A DNA stretch of 64,000 nt from Sedimentibacter sp. MB35-C1 (lineage in GTDB: Bacteria; Bacillota; Clostridia; Tissierellales; Sedimentibacteraceae). The DNA lies in contig NZ_CP133188.1 of assembly GCF_030913635.1 (NCBI RefSeq), forward strand, positions 2,480,001-2,544,000, in the 5' to 3' direction. Each line of letters starts with the position of its first letter. Positions within the stretch are counted from its first letter, which is position 1. The position numbers were made by a program, and so were the translations under genes. Of the stretch, positions 34,902-43,614 are shown piece after piece. The notes under the pieces are model-generated. The model saw nothing but the letters and a program-made list of their open reading frames with translations. It was not told the origin of the DNA and made no database searches.

Positions 34902-34924
34902 CGAGTAGGAGGTAATTAATTCGT
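34902..34924. repeat. 23-base repeat of the group II intron 3' end
   Basis: AATCGAGTAGGAGGTAATTAATT, identical to 32384-32406, where it forms the 3' arm of domain VI. Here it abuts the transposase fragment directly, with no domain V beside it. Confidence 0.65.
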
Positions 34925-35174
34925 GACAGAAATGGAAAATTTTCACCCTAAGGCAATAGGTAAATACAAAACTAAAACAGATGACATAGAAAATCGGATC
35001 ATTGCAATGTATGCAAAAGGAATGAGCAATAGAGATATTGAAGATCATTTGAAGGATATCTACGGTGTAGAAGCATCTGCAAGTCTGATTAGTCGTATTA
35101 CAGATAAGATACTACCGGCAGTGATGGAGTGGCAATCAAGACCATTAGATAACATTTATCCTATTGTATTTTAA
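34923..35174 (+). pseudogene. internal fragment of an IS256-family transposase
   Basis: 84 codons reading IIAMYAKGMSNRDIEDHLKD, YGVEASASLISRITDKI, then WQSRPLDNIYPIVF and stop. This is the internal part of IS256-type transposases ahead of the catalytic LDAIH aspartate; the frame stops just before it, and the first ~90 residues are also absent. The GTG start and RBS-like GAGGAGG come from the intron-derived repeat, so expression is unlikely to be meaningful. Confidence 0.8.
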
Positions 35175-35331
35175 AAAGCCGACCTAAAGGGAATATAAAA
35201 CACAGCAATATTTAATTATAAAATCGTGAAACCCTTTGATTTCTACCTATTTCTTCTCTATCAACACAACACACAGAACATGTATTGTTCCAGGAAACAT
35301 GTATATTTCTATTTGTTATAGCTTTTTACAA

Positions 35332-35397
35332 AAAAACCACGACATATTCTGTCGTGGTTTTAAAAATGGAGGCGGACCGCAAAGTGAAAATCCACGA
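35332..35397. repeat. tmRNA-3'-end-like repeat, copy 2, with the tmRNA-type terminator
   Basis: A perfect hairpin ACCACGACA-TATTC-TGTCGTGGT leads into a 26-base block (35350-35375) that is identical to 42786-42811 at the tmRNA 3' end, ending TGGAGGCGG. It continues ACCGCAAAGTGAAAATCCAC, not tmRNA sequence. This is what an attachment site looks like after integration at ssrA: core plus original terminator displaced. Confidence 0.72.
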
Positions 35398-35506
35398 ATC
35401 CTACTCCATTTAAATTAGATTATCAAGTTATTCACTAATAAATAATATAATTTAAATTATATATATTATAAACAATTACTAATATTTTTCATAATGATTA
35501 AAAAAA

Positions 35507-36901
35507 TTACATATATCGTACTTTTGATGGAATGTTGGATTGTCTCAATAAATCACCAAAGTGACTTGTTATTCCCACATCTCCAATTAATTCAATGCCA
35601 ATATTTTTATCACCTAAATTTACTATTACCTTTCTTAAAGCATCCAATCCGTTTTTTACATAAAACTCTTGATAGTATTCTGGATTTCCTTTGACAATTG
35701 TATGATTATTTCCACTAACCCTTAGTTGATTTAATTGTACTACCCATACATCTTTTCCATCATAAACCCATTCTATCGAAACTTCACCTAAATAATTATG
35801 ATAGCTTCTAATTTTATTATTTAATTTTTTTACTTCGTTGATAACTTCTTTAGGTAATTTTTGAGTACTCTCACTTCCAACCATAAATGAGTCCCCTTTG
35901 CCCATGACCCCTTCAATTATATCATCAATTCTATTTTTCTTAATAATTGAGCCTCCTGAGAAAATAGGTTTTACTGCTTCTTGAGAAAGAATAGAAGCAA
36001 TATTCACATCATTATCGCCTTTTACTTCTTCAAGATTCATAAGTTTAAAAGGGTCAATCCAACTATCACCTGTATAATACTTACCTGGTTCCTTAATTAT
36101 AGGACAAGTTCTTATCCATTTTTCATATAACCCGGTTTCTTTTCCAAATATAAATGGAGCAATATTTCGAGAAATAACAGTTGTTCTTGGTACTCGTAAT
36201 CCCAATATATCTGCAATGAGTAGTCCAAAAACCTTATCTCCAATAAATCGAGAAAAATTGTTAGGCCAGGTAATTATACTATCATTACTTATTTCATTAT
36301 AGTATTCATATTCCCATATAATCGTATGTTCTTTATTTACACCTTGTCTATTAGGATGAACGCTAAATTCTATTCTATAATTTGGGTCAAAATTAACATC
36401 AGGTTTAAATCCGTAAACTTTTTCTAAAATTTCGTAGCCAATTTCCCTTGGTAATCTACAAACTCCTTCTTTGTCTACACATTTTGGTGTGTCTTTTGGT
36501 GAAAATTCAATAGTATTACCTAAAACTACTCCTGATATGCCGCCATCATTTATATCTATATTTTCATTTATTATAGAGCACTTACCTTCTAATCTATTAT
36601 TTTTAAGAATATCTAATATTTCTTCTATATTCTCAATTTTTTTATTACTAATTAATTTATTTCCCTTCATGACATGTGGGCTATAACTTCTTATATTCAC
36701 AGAATTAGATTTTGAAGAATTAATTAATTTTTCTATAAGTTCCTTATTAGTACAATTATTATAAGTATAATTATTTATGTATACAAATCTTGGCATACCT
36801 TCCTCATTACAACCAAAACTAATGAATTGAGCTATGTTACCATAATTATTTTCTATAATGTAACTTAGCTTTTCATCTTTCATTATTACTCTATTATTCA
36901 T
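35507..36901 (-). CDS. ATP-grasp / PEP-synthase-N-like protein partnered with a dGTPase
   Basis: 464 residues, no signal peptide, no membrane segment. The N-terminal 110 residues are Asn/Lys/Ile-rich; there is a GISGVVLGNTIEFSP strand pair and PREIGYEILEKVYGF, then near residue 374 EVSIEWVYDGKDVWVVQLNQ, the arrangement at the end of ATP-grasp modules such as the PEP synthase N-terminal domain (the Glu binds metal). A conserved FSGGSI (about 314) and SFMVGSES may be the nucleotide loop. I cannot name a family. It starts 29 bases after the dGTPase-like gene with its own AGGTGAT, so the two form an operon. AT-rich, unlike the core genes. Confidence 0.5.
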   Translation of the reverse strand: MNNRVIMKDEKLSYIIENNYGNIAQFISFGCNEEGMPRFVYINNYTYNNCTNKELIEKLINSSKSNSVNIRSYSPHVMKGNKLISNKKIENIEEILDILKNNRLEGKCSIINENIDINDGGISGVVLGNTIEFSPKDTPKCVDKEGVCRLPREIGYEILEKVYGFKPDVNFDPNYRIEFSVHPNRQGVNKEHTIIWEYEYYNEISNDSIITWPNNFSRFIGDKVFGLLIADILGLRVPRTTVISRNIAPFIFGKETGLYEKWIRTCPIIKEPGKYYTGDSWIDPFKLMNLEEVKGDNDVNIASILSQEAVKPIFSGGSIIKKNRIDDIIEGVMGKGDSFMVGSESTQKLPKEVINEVKKLNNKIRSYHNYLGEVSIEWVYDGKDVWVVQLNQLRVSGNNHTIVKGNPEYYQEFYVKNGLDALRKVIVNLGDKNIGIELIGDVGITSHFGDLLRQSNIPSKVRYM

Positions 36902-36930
36902 ATAATCACCTGTGAAATTTATTTTATAAA

Positions 36931-38298
36931 CTAGTATTGGTAATAACTACCTATTGAATTCAAATTTAAAAATATTTCTTCCGCATACCTATCAGTCATG
37001 CTAGCAATATAATCTGCAACTATTCGTTTTATATTTTTGTCATTTATTTTTTCTTGTATATTCAAAGGAAGTATTTTAGGATTACGTGTAAACTCCTCAT
37101 ATAATGACTTAACTATTTTTATTGCTTTAGCATCTGATCTTTCAACTTCTGGGCTACCTATATAGTATTGATTTAATATATCTCTTAGCTTTGAATAAAA
37201 GTTATTATATTCTTCCTCAAAATTAATAATAAGTCCAAATTGAAAAGCATTTTTTTTAATTCTTTTTATTTCTTTTTTTCTTTCATTAATCAAGTTGTTT
37301 AAGACCTTTATATCTTTTTCATCTATTGAATTTTTTATCTTCTTTTCAATTTCTGCAATCTTATTTTCAACAGAAGTTATACCTAGTTCATTTTCTTTCT
37401 TTTTAATTCTTTTCTTAGTCTCTTTAATTATTGTATCTTGATTAGATTCATAATCACACATTTCCAAATTATTAATGTTATTAATACTTGCTTTTACTAA
37501 ATTATATAATACATTTCTAATTAAATCTCTTGTTTTAAAATTACTAATATTTTCCTTAATTTGTTCACTTTTTTTACCTTCTGTTATAAGACTTGATAAT
37601 ACACTTTTCAAATCATATTCTAAACTAGAATATCTTTTTTTGGCGTTTTCATAAATGTTTGTATGATAGAAATCTTCAAAATCATGTGTTAAATATGCAA
37701 GCTTATCTGCCCAATAAACTACTTGAGATTCTAAGCTTCCAGGATTTTCTGGATTATAACGGCTACAATCGTATTGTTCTATATTATAATTACCAGCATA
37801 TACATCTGTATCATGTTTCAAAATTCCTTCACATACTAATGGTGACAACTCTATTTTTTTGCTACTTAAATATCTTACACTCTGTACTGCATGTGAAAAG
37901 CCACCATTTTTAAATAATTTATCATTTAAAAATCTTTCGGCAGCATGTCCAAAAGGAGTATGTCCTATGTCATGTCCTAATGCAATTGCAGACACCAAGT
38001 CTCTATTTAAGCTTAATGCATCTGCTATACTAATAGAAATTTGTTCAACTTCTAATGTATGTGTTAATCTAGTTCTATGGTCACCATTTTTAGTAGCTGC
38101 TATCACCTGAGTTTTATCTTGAAGTCTCCTAAATCCACCAGTATATAATATTCTATCTCTTTGCCTCCTAAATTCTGTTCTATTTGTTTCATCAACTGGC
38201 AAATTTAACTCATGTTTTATACCCCACTCTGATATATAATTATTTTCTCTATCTTCTAGCTCTACACTTTTTACAATATGATTAATATTTTTAGTCAT
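36931..38298 (-). CDS. dGTPase-like HD-domain deoxynucleotide triphosphohydrolase
   Basis: 455 residues. Family: dGTPases hydrolyse dGTP (or other dNTPs) to nucleoside and triphosphate; dGTPases of this kind are established anti-phage proteins that starve phage replication of dNTPs. Motifs: FRRQRDRILYTGGFRRLQDK TQV near the N-terminus, RTRLTHTLEVEQI (His 80), ALGHDIGHTPFGHAAE (His 109, Asp 110), VYWADKLAYLTHD (Asp 198): all HD metal ligands present. A Lys/Glu-rich coiled-coil insertion covers about residues 285-350, unusual for a housekeeping dGTPase. First gene of a two-gene operon inside the ssrA accessory region; RBS GAGGTG. Confidence 0.85.
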   Translation of the reverse strand: MTKNINHIVKSVELEDRENNYISEWGIKHELNLPVDETNRTEFRRQRDRILYTGGFRRLQDKTQVIAATKNGDHRTRLTHTLEVEQISISIADALSLNRDLVSAIALGHDIGHTPFGHAAERFLNDKLFKNGGFSHAVQSVRYLSSKKIELSPLVCEGILKHDTDVYAGNYNIEQYDCSRYNPENPGSLESQVVYWADKLAYLTHDFEDFYHTNIYENAKKRYSSLEYDLKSVLSSLITEGKKSEQIKENISNFKTRDLIRNVLYNLVKASINNINNLEMCDYESNQDTIIKETKKRIKKKENELGITSVENKIAEIEKKIKNSIDEKDIKVLNNLINERKKEIKRIKKNAFQFGLIINFEEEYNNFYSKLRDILNQYYIGSPEVERSDAKAIKIVKSLYEEFTRNPKILPLNIQEKINDKNIKRIVADYIASMTDRYAEEIFLNLNSIGSYYQY

Positions 38299-38466
38299 AT
38301 TCTACACCTCAAACAATATATTTTATAAGTACTTTTACTATTAAAATTGATATTTTCATGTATCGTTAAATGGTAAAAAACAGCTTTAAACAATCAGTTT
38401 TTAGAGAAGATAACTTTTCTAATTATATCAACTCCTATGTTTCAATACAAGTAATAGGTTAAACTA

Positions 38467-39030
38467 TTACAAATCTTTCAGTAATTTTATTAACCGAAAA
38501 CATGCTCTATTTGCCTTAGCATATTTAATTAATTCTTCTTTAATATCATTTGGTATTTATGTCTTTTCTAATTTCCATGTTATGTAAGCATACCAAGATT
38601 CTAATTCATCGCCAACATAGTATGCTACATTTCCTAAAGATTCGGCTATAGTAAAGAAAATGAAGGTGGCATTTTTTTAAGTTTATAATTTCTAAAATGT
38701 CTATTAGAACTTGTAATTTAATATCATGCGCTTTAAACGCTCCTCTTGGAAGTGCACGATTACTTAATTTTTCGAATACATTTTGAAGATAAATCAAAAA
38801 AGGTAATCTTGATTGCCTTTAATCGTTTGGACGAAATAAAGATACATAATCTTCACTGATTATTACAACATTGTCAGGAATCGTTATCACTCCGTTAATG
38901 TGATAAATAGGAATTAAGTTCTTTACCTTTAAAAAAACATTCATGTGGTCCTAAAGATAAACATTGACCTATAAAGATACTTCTGATAGATTTGTATATA
39001 AGTCTCTGTTGCATAAACATTAGTTAATTC
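38467..39030 (-). pseudogene. decayed SIR2-like gene, interrupted by stops and frameshifts
   Basis: Pieces in different frames on the minus strand line up as one protein: KVKNLIPIYHINGVITIPDN then VVIISEDYVSLFRPND, stop, RQSRLPFLI, LSNRALPRGAFKAHD, then after a shift TFIFFTIAESLGNVAYYVGD and WYAYITWKLEKT. The HING-x-P(D/E)-VVI-x-EDY stretch is that of SIR2-like anti-phage proteins. No open frame survives. The remaining stretch 38299-38466 shows nothing. Confidence 0.5.
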
Positions 39031-39127
39031 AGCAATAGTATTTTTGAATAATACTATACCATCATACAGAAACTTTACTTAACAATATCATTATTTGAAT
39101 AATTTGTCAAATCTTGTAATTTCTAAG

Positions 39128-40687
39128 ATAGTGTCAAGTTGCTTTCGGAAAATAAAAACAATAAATTCCCTTAGTAAAATTAAGCACCACGAATAGACTT
39201 AAGAAATTCACTCATTTGCGTTCTTTTGCCTATATTAATAATTTCTAAATTATCAAGTGTTTCATTTATTGAAACATTTAATTTCTTTTTCACTACACGC
39301 TTATCAAGCTCTTTGATTTTTCTTTCTTTAAACTCTGATTGTTTCTTAAGTTTCATTAAGTCATAAACCTTGCCACCATTCTTCTTGTAAACCCGTAATC
39401 TAGCCATTTGGTCAGCTCCAACTCCACTCCAACCCATAGGCCTAGAACTAAGTCTATTCGATAGAATATGACTCACATGCCCTTCTGCACTGCAGCCAAC
39501 ATAATCTAGGTTGTATTGATTTCTTATTCCTTCCCAGTTATTCATAATATATCTGCGTGATTCAAGTACTGAATTTCTTTTCGTTACGTTTTCTGTACAA
39601 TCTAATATTTCTTCAAATAAATCACTTACCCATTCTTTCTTTCCTTTATTTACGTATCCCCACATTACAGGTGTTGTATAGGGTATATGTGCTGTAGCTT
39701 GTTTTATATATTTTGATAAATGGAATCTATCTAACACATAGATACTTTTGTCTATCCAATTTAAGCCCTCTTTTATCCAATTAGCGCCATCTCCTGATAA
39801 ATACACCCTTTCTATTTTATCTGTATCATAATATTTGTATATGTAGTCAGCTACTTCTAACCAAAGCTGTTCATTATTATTGTTATATAATCCTGTAAAA
39901 TATCTTGGATTTATTAGAGCATTTCTATTTTTACCTTCGTTTTTTAACCCTTCATGTACATAAATCAATTTCATCTGTTTGTTAGTTCCATCTTGCATTG
40001 CTACATGATCTTCATCCGCTTCTACATACAGAAGTTTCGCTTCCAATTTTTTATTTGTCTTCTTTTTATAAACCGTCTTTTCTACAGCACTATTTTCTAT
40101 TTCATCTAGTTTTCTTATGTTGTTCATAACGGTTTGATTGCTAAACTCTTGATCTGGAACGCTATTCCTTCCACTTTTACTGTATGAAACATCTATTGCG
40201 CTTTCAATAAGCTGGGATTGAAGCATCATATCCATTCTTTCATGTACTTCTATTCCTAAGAAATCATCTGAAAGATATTTGTATTCTCCTGTTTTTTTAT
40301 TCTTGTAATAGGTCCTCTTATATTTTACATCTCCAAATATTGTGCTATATGTTTTTTCCATGTTCCTTTTTTCAACATACCACTCTCTTTTTTGCTTCCC
40401 CGTTTGTCGTATGCTTTCTTCGCATGCATCAAACAAAACTTTTATTAATTTTACTCCTACATCATTTAGTGTGCGCTTTGTATTTTCAATGTATTCTGGT
40501 ATCTTATCAGTTCCGGTTAATACATTTTCTAAATTTTTTATTGTTTCTTCAGTGATTTTTTTTGCAATATAGTGTATAATGGTTTCCATAGAATAGTCCT
40601 TCCTTCTGTTAGATTTTGCGTGATACTTAATCTTAACATAAAGGGCTATTCTTTTCTTGTTTTTTCCTACAGTAATTTTACACTAAG
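39128..40687 (-). mobile_element. ISLre2-family insertion sequence
   Basis: About 1.56 kb. Imperfect terminal inverted repeats of roughly 25 bases: TAGTGTCAAGTTGCTTTCGG at the left, and on the opposite strand TAGTGTAAAATTACTGTAGG at the right. One full-length transposase gene is inside. I see no exact target-site duplication. The copy appears intact and so is likely younger than its surroundings. Confidence 0.7.
39180..40589 (-). CDS. ISLre2-family transposase (UPF0236 type)
   Basis: 469 residues, full length for the family. Opening METIIHYIAKKITEETIKNL, then MEKTYSTIFGDVKYKRTYYK, LSDDFLGIEVHERM, EADEDHVAMQDGTNKQMKLI YVHEG (Asp-rich catalytic core), ERVYLSGDGANWIKEGLNWI and VLDRFHLSKYIKQA, the well-known ISLre2 order; C-terminus RPMGWSGVGADQMARLRVYK KNGG. 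AAGGAAGG before the ATG. It uses the IS's own promoter region; no sign of decay. Confidence 0.9.
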   Translation of the reverse strand: METIIHYIAKKITEETIKNLENVLTGTDKIPEYIENTKRTLNDVGVKLIKVLFDACEESIRQTGKQKREWYVEKRNMEKTYSTIFGDVKYKRTYYKNKKTGEYKYLSDDFLGIEVHERMDMMLQSQLIESAIDVSYSKSGRNSVPDQEFSNQTVMNNIRKLDEIENSAVEKTVYKKKTNKKLEAKLLYVEADEDHVAMQDGTNKQMKLIYVHEGLKNEGKNRNALINPRYFTGLYNNNNEQLWLEVADYIYKYYDTDKIERVYLSGDGANWIKEGLNWIDKSIYVLDRFHLSKYIKQATAHIPYTTPVMWGYVNKGKKEWVSDLFEEILDCTENVTKRNSVLESRRYIMNNWEGIRNQYNLDYVGCSAEGHVSHILSNRLSSRPMGWSGVGADQMARLRVYKKNGGKVYDLMKLKKQSEFKERKIKELDKRVVKKKLNVSINETLDNLEIINIGKRTQMSEFLKSIRGA

Positions 40688-40837
40688 AATTTCTAAAATA
40701 GCTTTTCTTAATGAAACTTTTCCTTTGCCTACAACTTCCTTCACTTTAAACCACATGACGTACACCCTTGGCCATATTTAATGGTATCTACAACCAAGCC
40801 CCATACACCGCTAAGCTGCCAACCATGTTGGAACGCA

Positions 40838-40900
40838 AAAAATCACGACATTTCTGTCGTGATTTTTAAAATGGAGGCGTACCGCAAAGTGCAAATCCAC
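40838..40900. repeat. tmRNA-3'-end-like repeat, copy 3, with terminator
   Basis: Hairpin AAATCACGACA-TTTC-TGTCGTGATTT, then AAAATGGAGGCG and ACCGCAAAGTGCAAATCCAC. Nearly the same as copy 2 but with changes in the stem and GGCGT in place of GGCGG. Separates the segment carrying the IS from the one carrying the SIR2 gene. The 150 bases before it (40688-40837) contain a possible short remnant but nothing I can name. Confidence 0.65.
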
Positions 40901-40965
40901 TAAAAACATCATAATTAATTCAAATATTTGCTTTAATAATTATATTAGATTTCTAATACATTTAT

Positions 40966-42615
40966 TTAATTATTTATTATTTTATTTCTATATATTGCTC
41001 TATCTATATGACATAGTAAATATCTAAAGTTATGCTCAGACTTATCTTTAATAATTAAAGAATTCAAAATTTTAAATATTGCGAATTCATTTTTTCTAAT
41101 AAAGTCATCTGAAAGGTGAGTCATAACTTTTACAATTTCTTTACTGTAATCTTTTATAAAAAAATGCGGTTCAATAACATTGGCTATATTAGAATTCAAC
41201 AATTGCAATATTACATATCTAATTACAGAACTCATTTGGTTACTCTGTAATCCATTCTCTTCAACAAAATTATTAGCGTATTCATTTAGTCTTCTTTTTG
41301 TTAATTTACTGTTGAAGTTAACTTTTAGCTCTTTCCCGATAAAAATTTTATAATCAAATTTATCATCTAAGAGATTTTTATAAAATCTTGATTCATCATT
41401 CTTAACATAACTCATTAATTCTTCAAAAGTTAAATTAGCTAAGAACTTATAAAAAGGTACTATATTATTTCTCCTATAATTTAATAAATCCTTTTCAATA
41501 TAATAGGGTAATTTATCTGATTGTAAAAATGCTTTACACAAATTTTCATTATTACAGAAGGCAATACGTTTCTCTGTTGAAAATGTTAAGCCAACAAACT
41601 CACTTACTTCGTCAAAATCATTTATATTCTCTAAATCTCTTACATTTACATCTAAAAGTTTAGGGTTATATTCTTGACTAGCAATTAGTTCATATAAATT
41701 TGACTTTAAAAATTTTAAAAATTTTATTGGTAATTTTTTTATGCTAATATCGCTAATAGCACTATAAAGTTTGCTATAATCAGATAAAACAAATGAATTT
41801 ATATCCATATAATGGCCTTCATTAAGATTTATTCTAACTGTAGTTTTTTTATTCTGATCGCCTTGCTGAATGAACCAAATTCTACTTTTTAGTTCTTCTA
41901 CTTTTTCAGGTGACAACATTTCGAAAATCGTTGATAATATACTTATTATATTCCTGTCACTTATACTATATCCCATAAAGATTATTGGGTACTCAAGAAA
42001 TAGAGTTAATAACTTGGCATTTAAGTACTTATTCTTATAAAAGAAATTGTTGTAATCCTTTTCAGTTATAACAATACTGTTCGGACTACTTGCACATCCA
42101 TGTATTTTATAAATCTCACCTACTCCGTCCAAAACACTTCCGAGTAAAGAATCTTGTCCAATTAGCACTGAATATTCATTGCCATAAATATTCTCTAATA
42201 ATCTATCATAATTAGTAGTAATTATAGCTGCTGGCCTAGTATTCTTAAATTCAATTATTTCAGTATTATTGTCTAATTTATCAATATTCTCAATTAAATA
42301 TTTTTCAATAATATTAGAGATTTTTTTTCTAAAATAGTATGGCTTATTACCACCATCTTCAATTTCATCATCGTTAAGCTTATCAAAATATATATCCTCT
42401 AGTTCTTGAGCTAACTGTTCATTATTGACAACATTGCTACTGTCTGTATATTTTTGAACTAGTTTTGTAAAATTAATATCTCTATCCTCTACAACTTCTT
42501 TTAATAAACCAATCCAATTAGGACTATTTATATATCTTCTCGAAATACCTGAACCTATAAAAAATATTGGTGCAATTCCTACTGTTTTCAACTTACTTTG
42601 CATTTCTTTAAACAT
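40966..42615 (-). CDS. SIR2-like domain protein, probable NAD-depleting anti-phage effector
   Basis: 549 residues. N-terminal SIR2-like domain: IAPIFFIGSGISRRY (residues 13-27), AAIITTNYDRLLENI (Asn 135), EIYKIHGCASSPNSIVITEKDY (His 172), YPIIFMGYSISDRNIISIL (about 210-228), a complete set of NAD-pocket and catalytic residues. The other ~270 residues, largely helical, have no recognisable domain and are presumably sensor or assembly region. Single SIR2-like genes in defence islands deplete NAD+ and cause abortive infection in studied cases; here that is inferred from fold and place. Lies alone between repeat 3 and tmRNA. RBS AGGGGTG. Confidence 0.8.
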   Translation of the reverse strand: MFKEMQSKLKTVGIAPIFFIGSGISRRYINSPNWIGLLKEVVEDRDINFTKLVQKYTDSSNVVNNEQLAQELEDIYFDKLNDDEIEDGGNKPYYFRKKISNIIEKYLIENIDKLDNNTEIIEFKNTRPAAIITTNYDRLLENIYGNEYSVLIGQDSLLGSVLDGVGEIYKIHGCASSPNSIVITEKDYNNFFYKNKYLNAKLLTLFLEYPIIFMGYSISDRNIISILSTIFEMLSPEKVEELKSRIWFIQQGDQNKKTTVRINLNEGHYMDINSFVLSDYSKLYSAISDISIKKLPIKFLKFLKSNLYELIASQEYNPKLLDVNVRDLENINDFDEVSEFVGLTFSTEKRIAFCNNENLCKAFLQSDKLPYYIEKDLLNYRRNNIVPFYKFLANLTFEELMSYVKNDESRFYKNLLDDKFDYKIFIGKELKVNFNSKLTKRRLNEYANNFVEENGLQSNQMSSVIRYVILQLLNSNIANVIEPHFFIKDYSKEIVKVMTHLSDDFIRKNEFAIFKILNSLIIKDKSEHNFRYLLCHIDRAIYRNKIINN

Positions 42616-42785
42616 ACATACACACCCCTACATCACTTTAAATAACACACATATTTTTAGCTTTAATTTTTTTCTTATTAAGTTATTAACATTCGATTTT
42701 AATTAATTATATCATATTTCCCTTTTGTTGTGGTTTTTTATTTTCATATACAATAAAGAACCACAACATTTATATTGTGGTCCTT

Positions 42786-42811
42786 TGTCGTGGTTTTAAA
42801 AATGGAGGCGG
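42786..42811. repeat. attachment-site core at the tmRNA 3' end
   Basis: 26 bases identical to 35350-35375: TGTCGTGGTTTTAAAA then ATGGAGGCGG, spanning the last nine bases of tmRNA and its immediate downstream flank. The site where an integrase would have recombined. Confidence 0.7.
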
Positions 42812-43155
42812 TGGGAGTCGAACCCACGTCCGAAAATATTTCCACAAGACTTTCTCCGAGTGCAGACGATACTTTTTATTTCGCCTCAGCTATTGCCTAT
42901 CGTCAGGCCATAACATCGGCTATCTTCGATTGTTCAACACCAGGTCGAAGAACCCCTGATGCAGTTCCCTGCTTCAGATGATGCCCCAACTCAGACTGCA
43001 GGTCGTCTAAGTGGGACAAGCAAGCAGCTTACGCTGCGAATGCTAAATTATTATTTTCTTTTGCGTTTATATTTTGTTGCCACTTTTTGCGTTGTTTGGC
43101 GACAACGACTCGCTTATCTTCCTTCTATACCCCCGTCGAAACCATTTACGCCCCC
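42803..43155 (-). ncRNA. ssrA: transfer-messenger RNA (tmRNA)
   Basis: About 353 bases. The 5' end GGGGGCGTAAATGGTTTCGA starts at 43155 and the 3' end GTTCGACTCCCACCGCCTCCA ends at 42803, forming the tRNA-Ala-like half with a proper T arm. The tag frame at 43029-43064 encodes AKENNNLAFAA and then TAA, so stalled proteins are tagged (A)AKENNNLAFAA. It follows smpB by only seven bases, so both are probably co-transcribed. CCA is gene-encoded. The 3' end doubles as an integration site. Confidence 0.95.
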
Positions 43156-43161
43156 GAAATA

Positions 43162-43614
43162 TTAATAATCGTCGCGCCTTTGCATGCGGCGTTCGGCATC
43201 TTTTTTGGCTATGTCCTGACGTTTATCATAGTTTTTCTTACCTTTTGCAACTGCCATTTCCATTTTAACAAGGCCGTTTTTAAGATACAAACTCAACGGT
43301 ATAAGTGAATATCCCTTCAATGTTATCAGCCCTATAAGCTTTCTTATTTCTCTTTTGTTTAAAAGCAGCTTTCTGGGTCTAAGGGGATTCACATTGTAAA
43401 TGTTACCTTTTTCATAGGGACTTATATGCATGTTATAAACATAGGCTTCACCATCTTTTATGTTTACATAACTATCCTTTAAGTTAACTTTACCCTGTCT
43501 TATTGATTTAACTTCTGTTCCCACAAGAACAATTCCAGCTTCATACTTATCTTCTACAAAATATTCATGATATGCTTTTTTGTTGCTTGCAATTTTTTTT
43601 GTATTTACAGCCAT
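43162..43614 (-). CDS. smpB: SsrA-binding protein SmpB
   Basis: Binds tmRNA and takes it to stalled ribosomes for trans-translation. 150 residues. [20 protein letters not shown] near the start, [22 protein letters not shown], the conserved [26 protein letters not shown] and a basic C-terminal tail [18 protein letters not shown]. Upstream of its own RNA partner by seven bases, an arrangement conserved in Firmicutes. Follows rnr on the same strand; the gap 43615-43798 has no obvious terminator. Confidence 0.97.
   Translation of the reverse strand: MAVNTKKIASNKKAYHEYFVEDKYEAGIVLVGTEVKSIRQGKVNLKDSYVNIKDGEAYVYNMHISPYEKGNIYNVNPLRPRKLLLNKREIRKLIGLITLKGYSLIPLSLYLKNGLVKMEMAVAKGKKNYDKRQDIAKKDAERRMQRRDDY

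Noticed and set aside
40688-40837. Gene remnant between the IS and repeat 3
   Set aside because: One frame reads VKEVVGKGKVSLRKAILEIL, protein-like, but it is too short to assign and has no start.
42775-43165. Several open frames on the plus strand over the tmRNA gene
   Set aside because: They lie antisense to tmRNA and lack RBS and family resemblance; the RNA gene explains the sequence.
32000-43200. Integrase or recombinase gene for the ssrA islands
   Set aside because: All open frames here were read; only the ISLre2 transposase, an IS256 fragment and a maturase fragment have recombination-related sequence.
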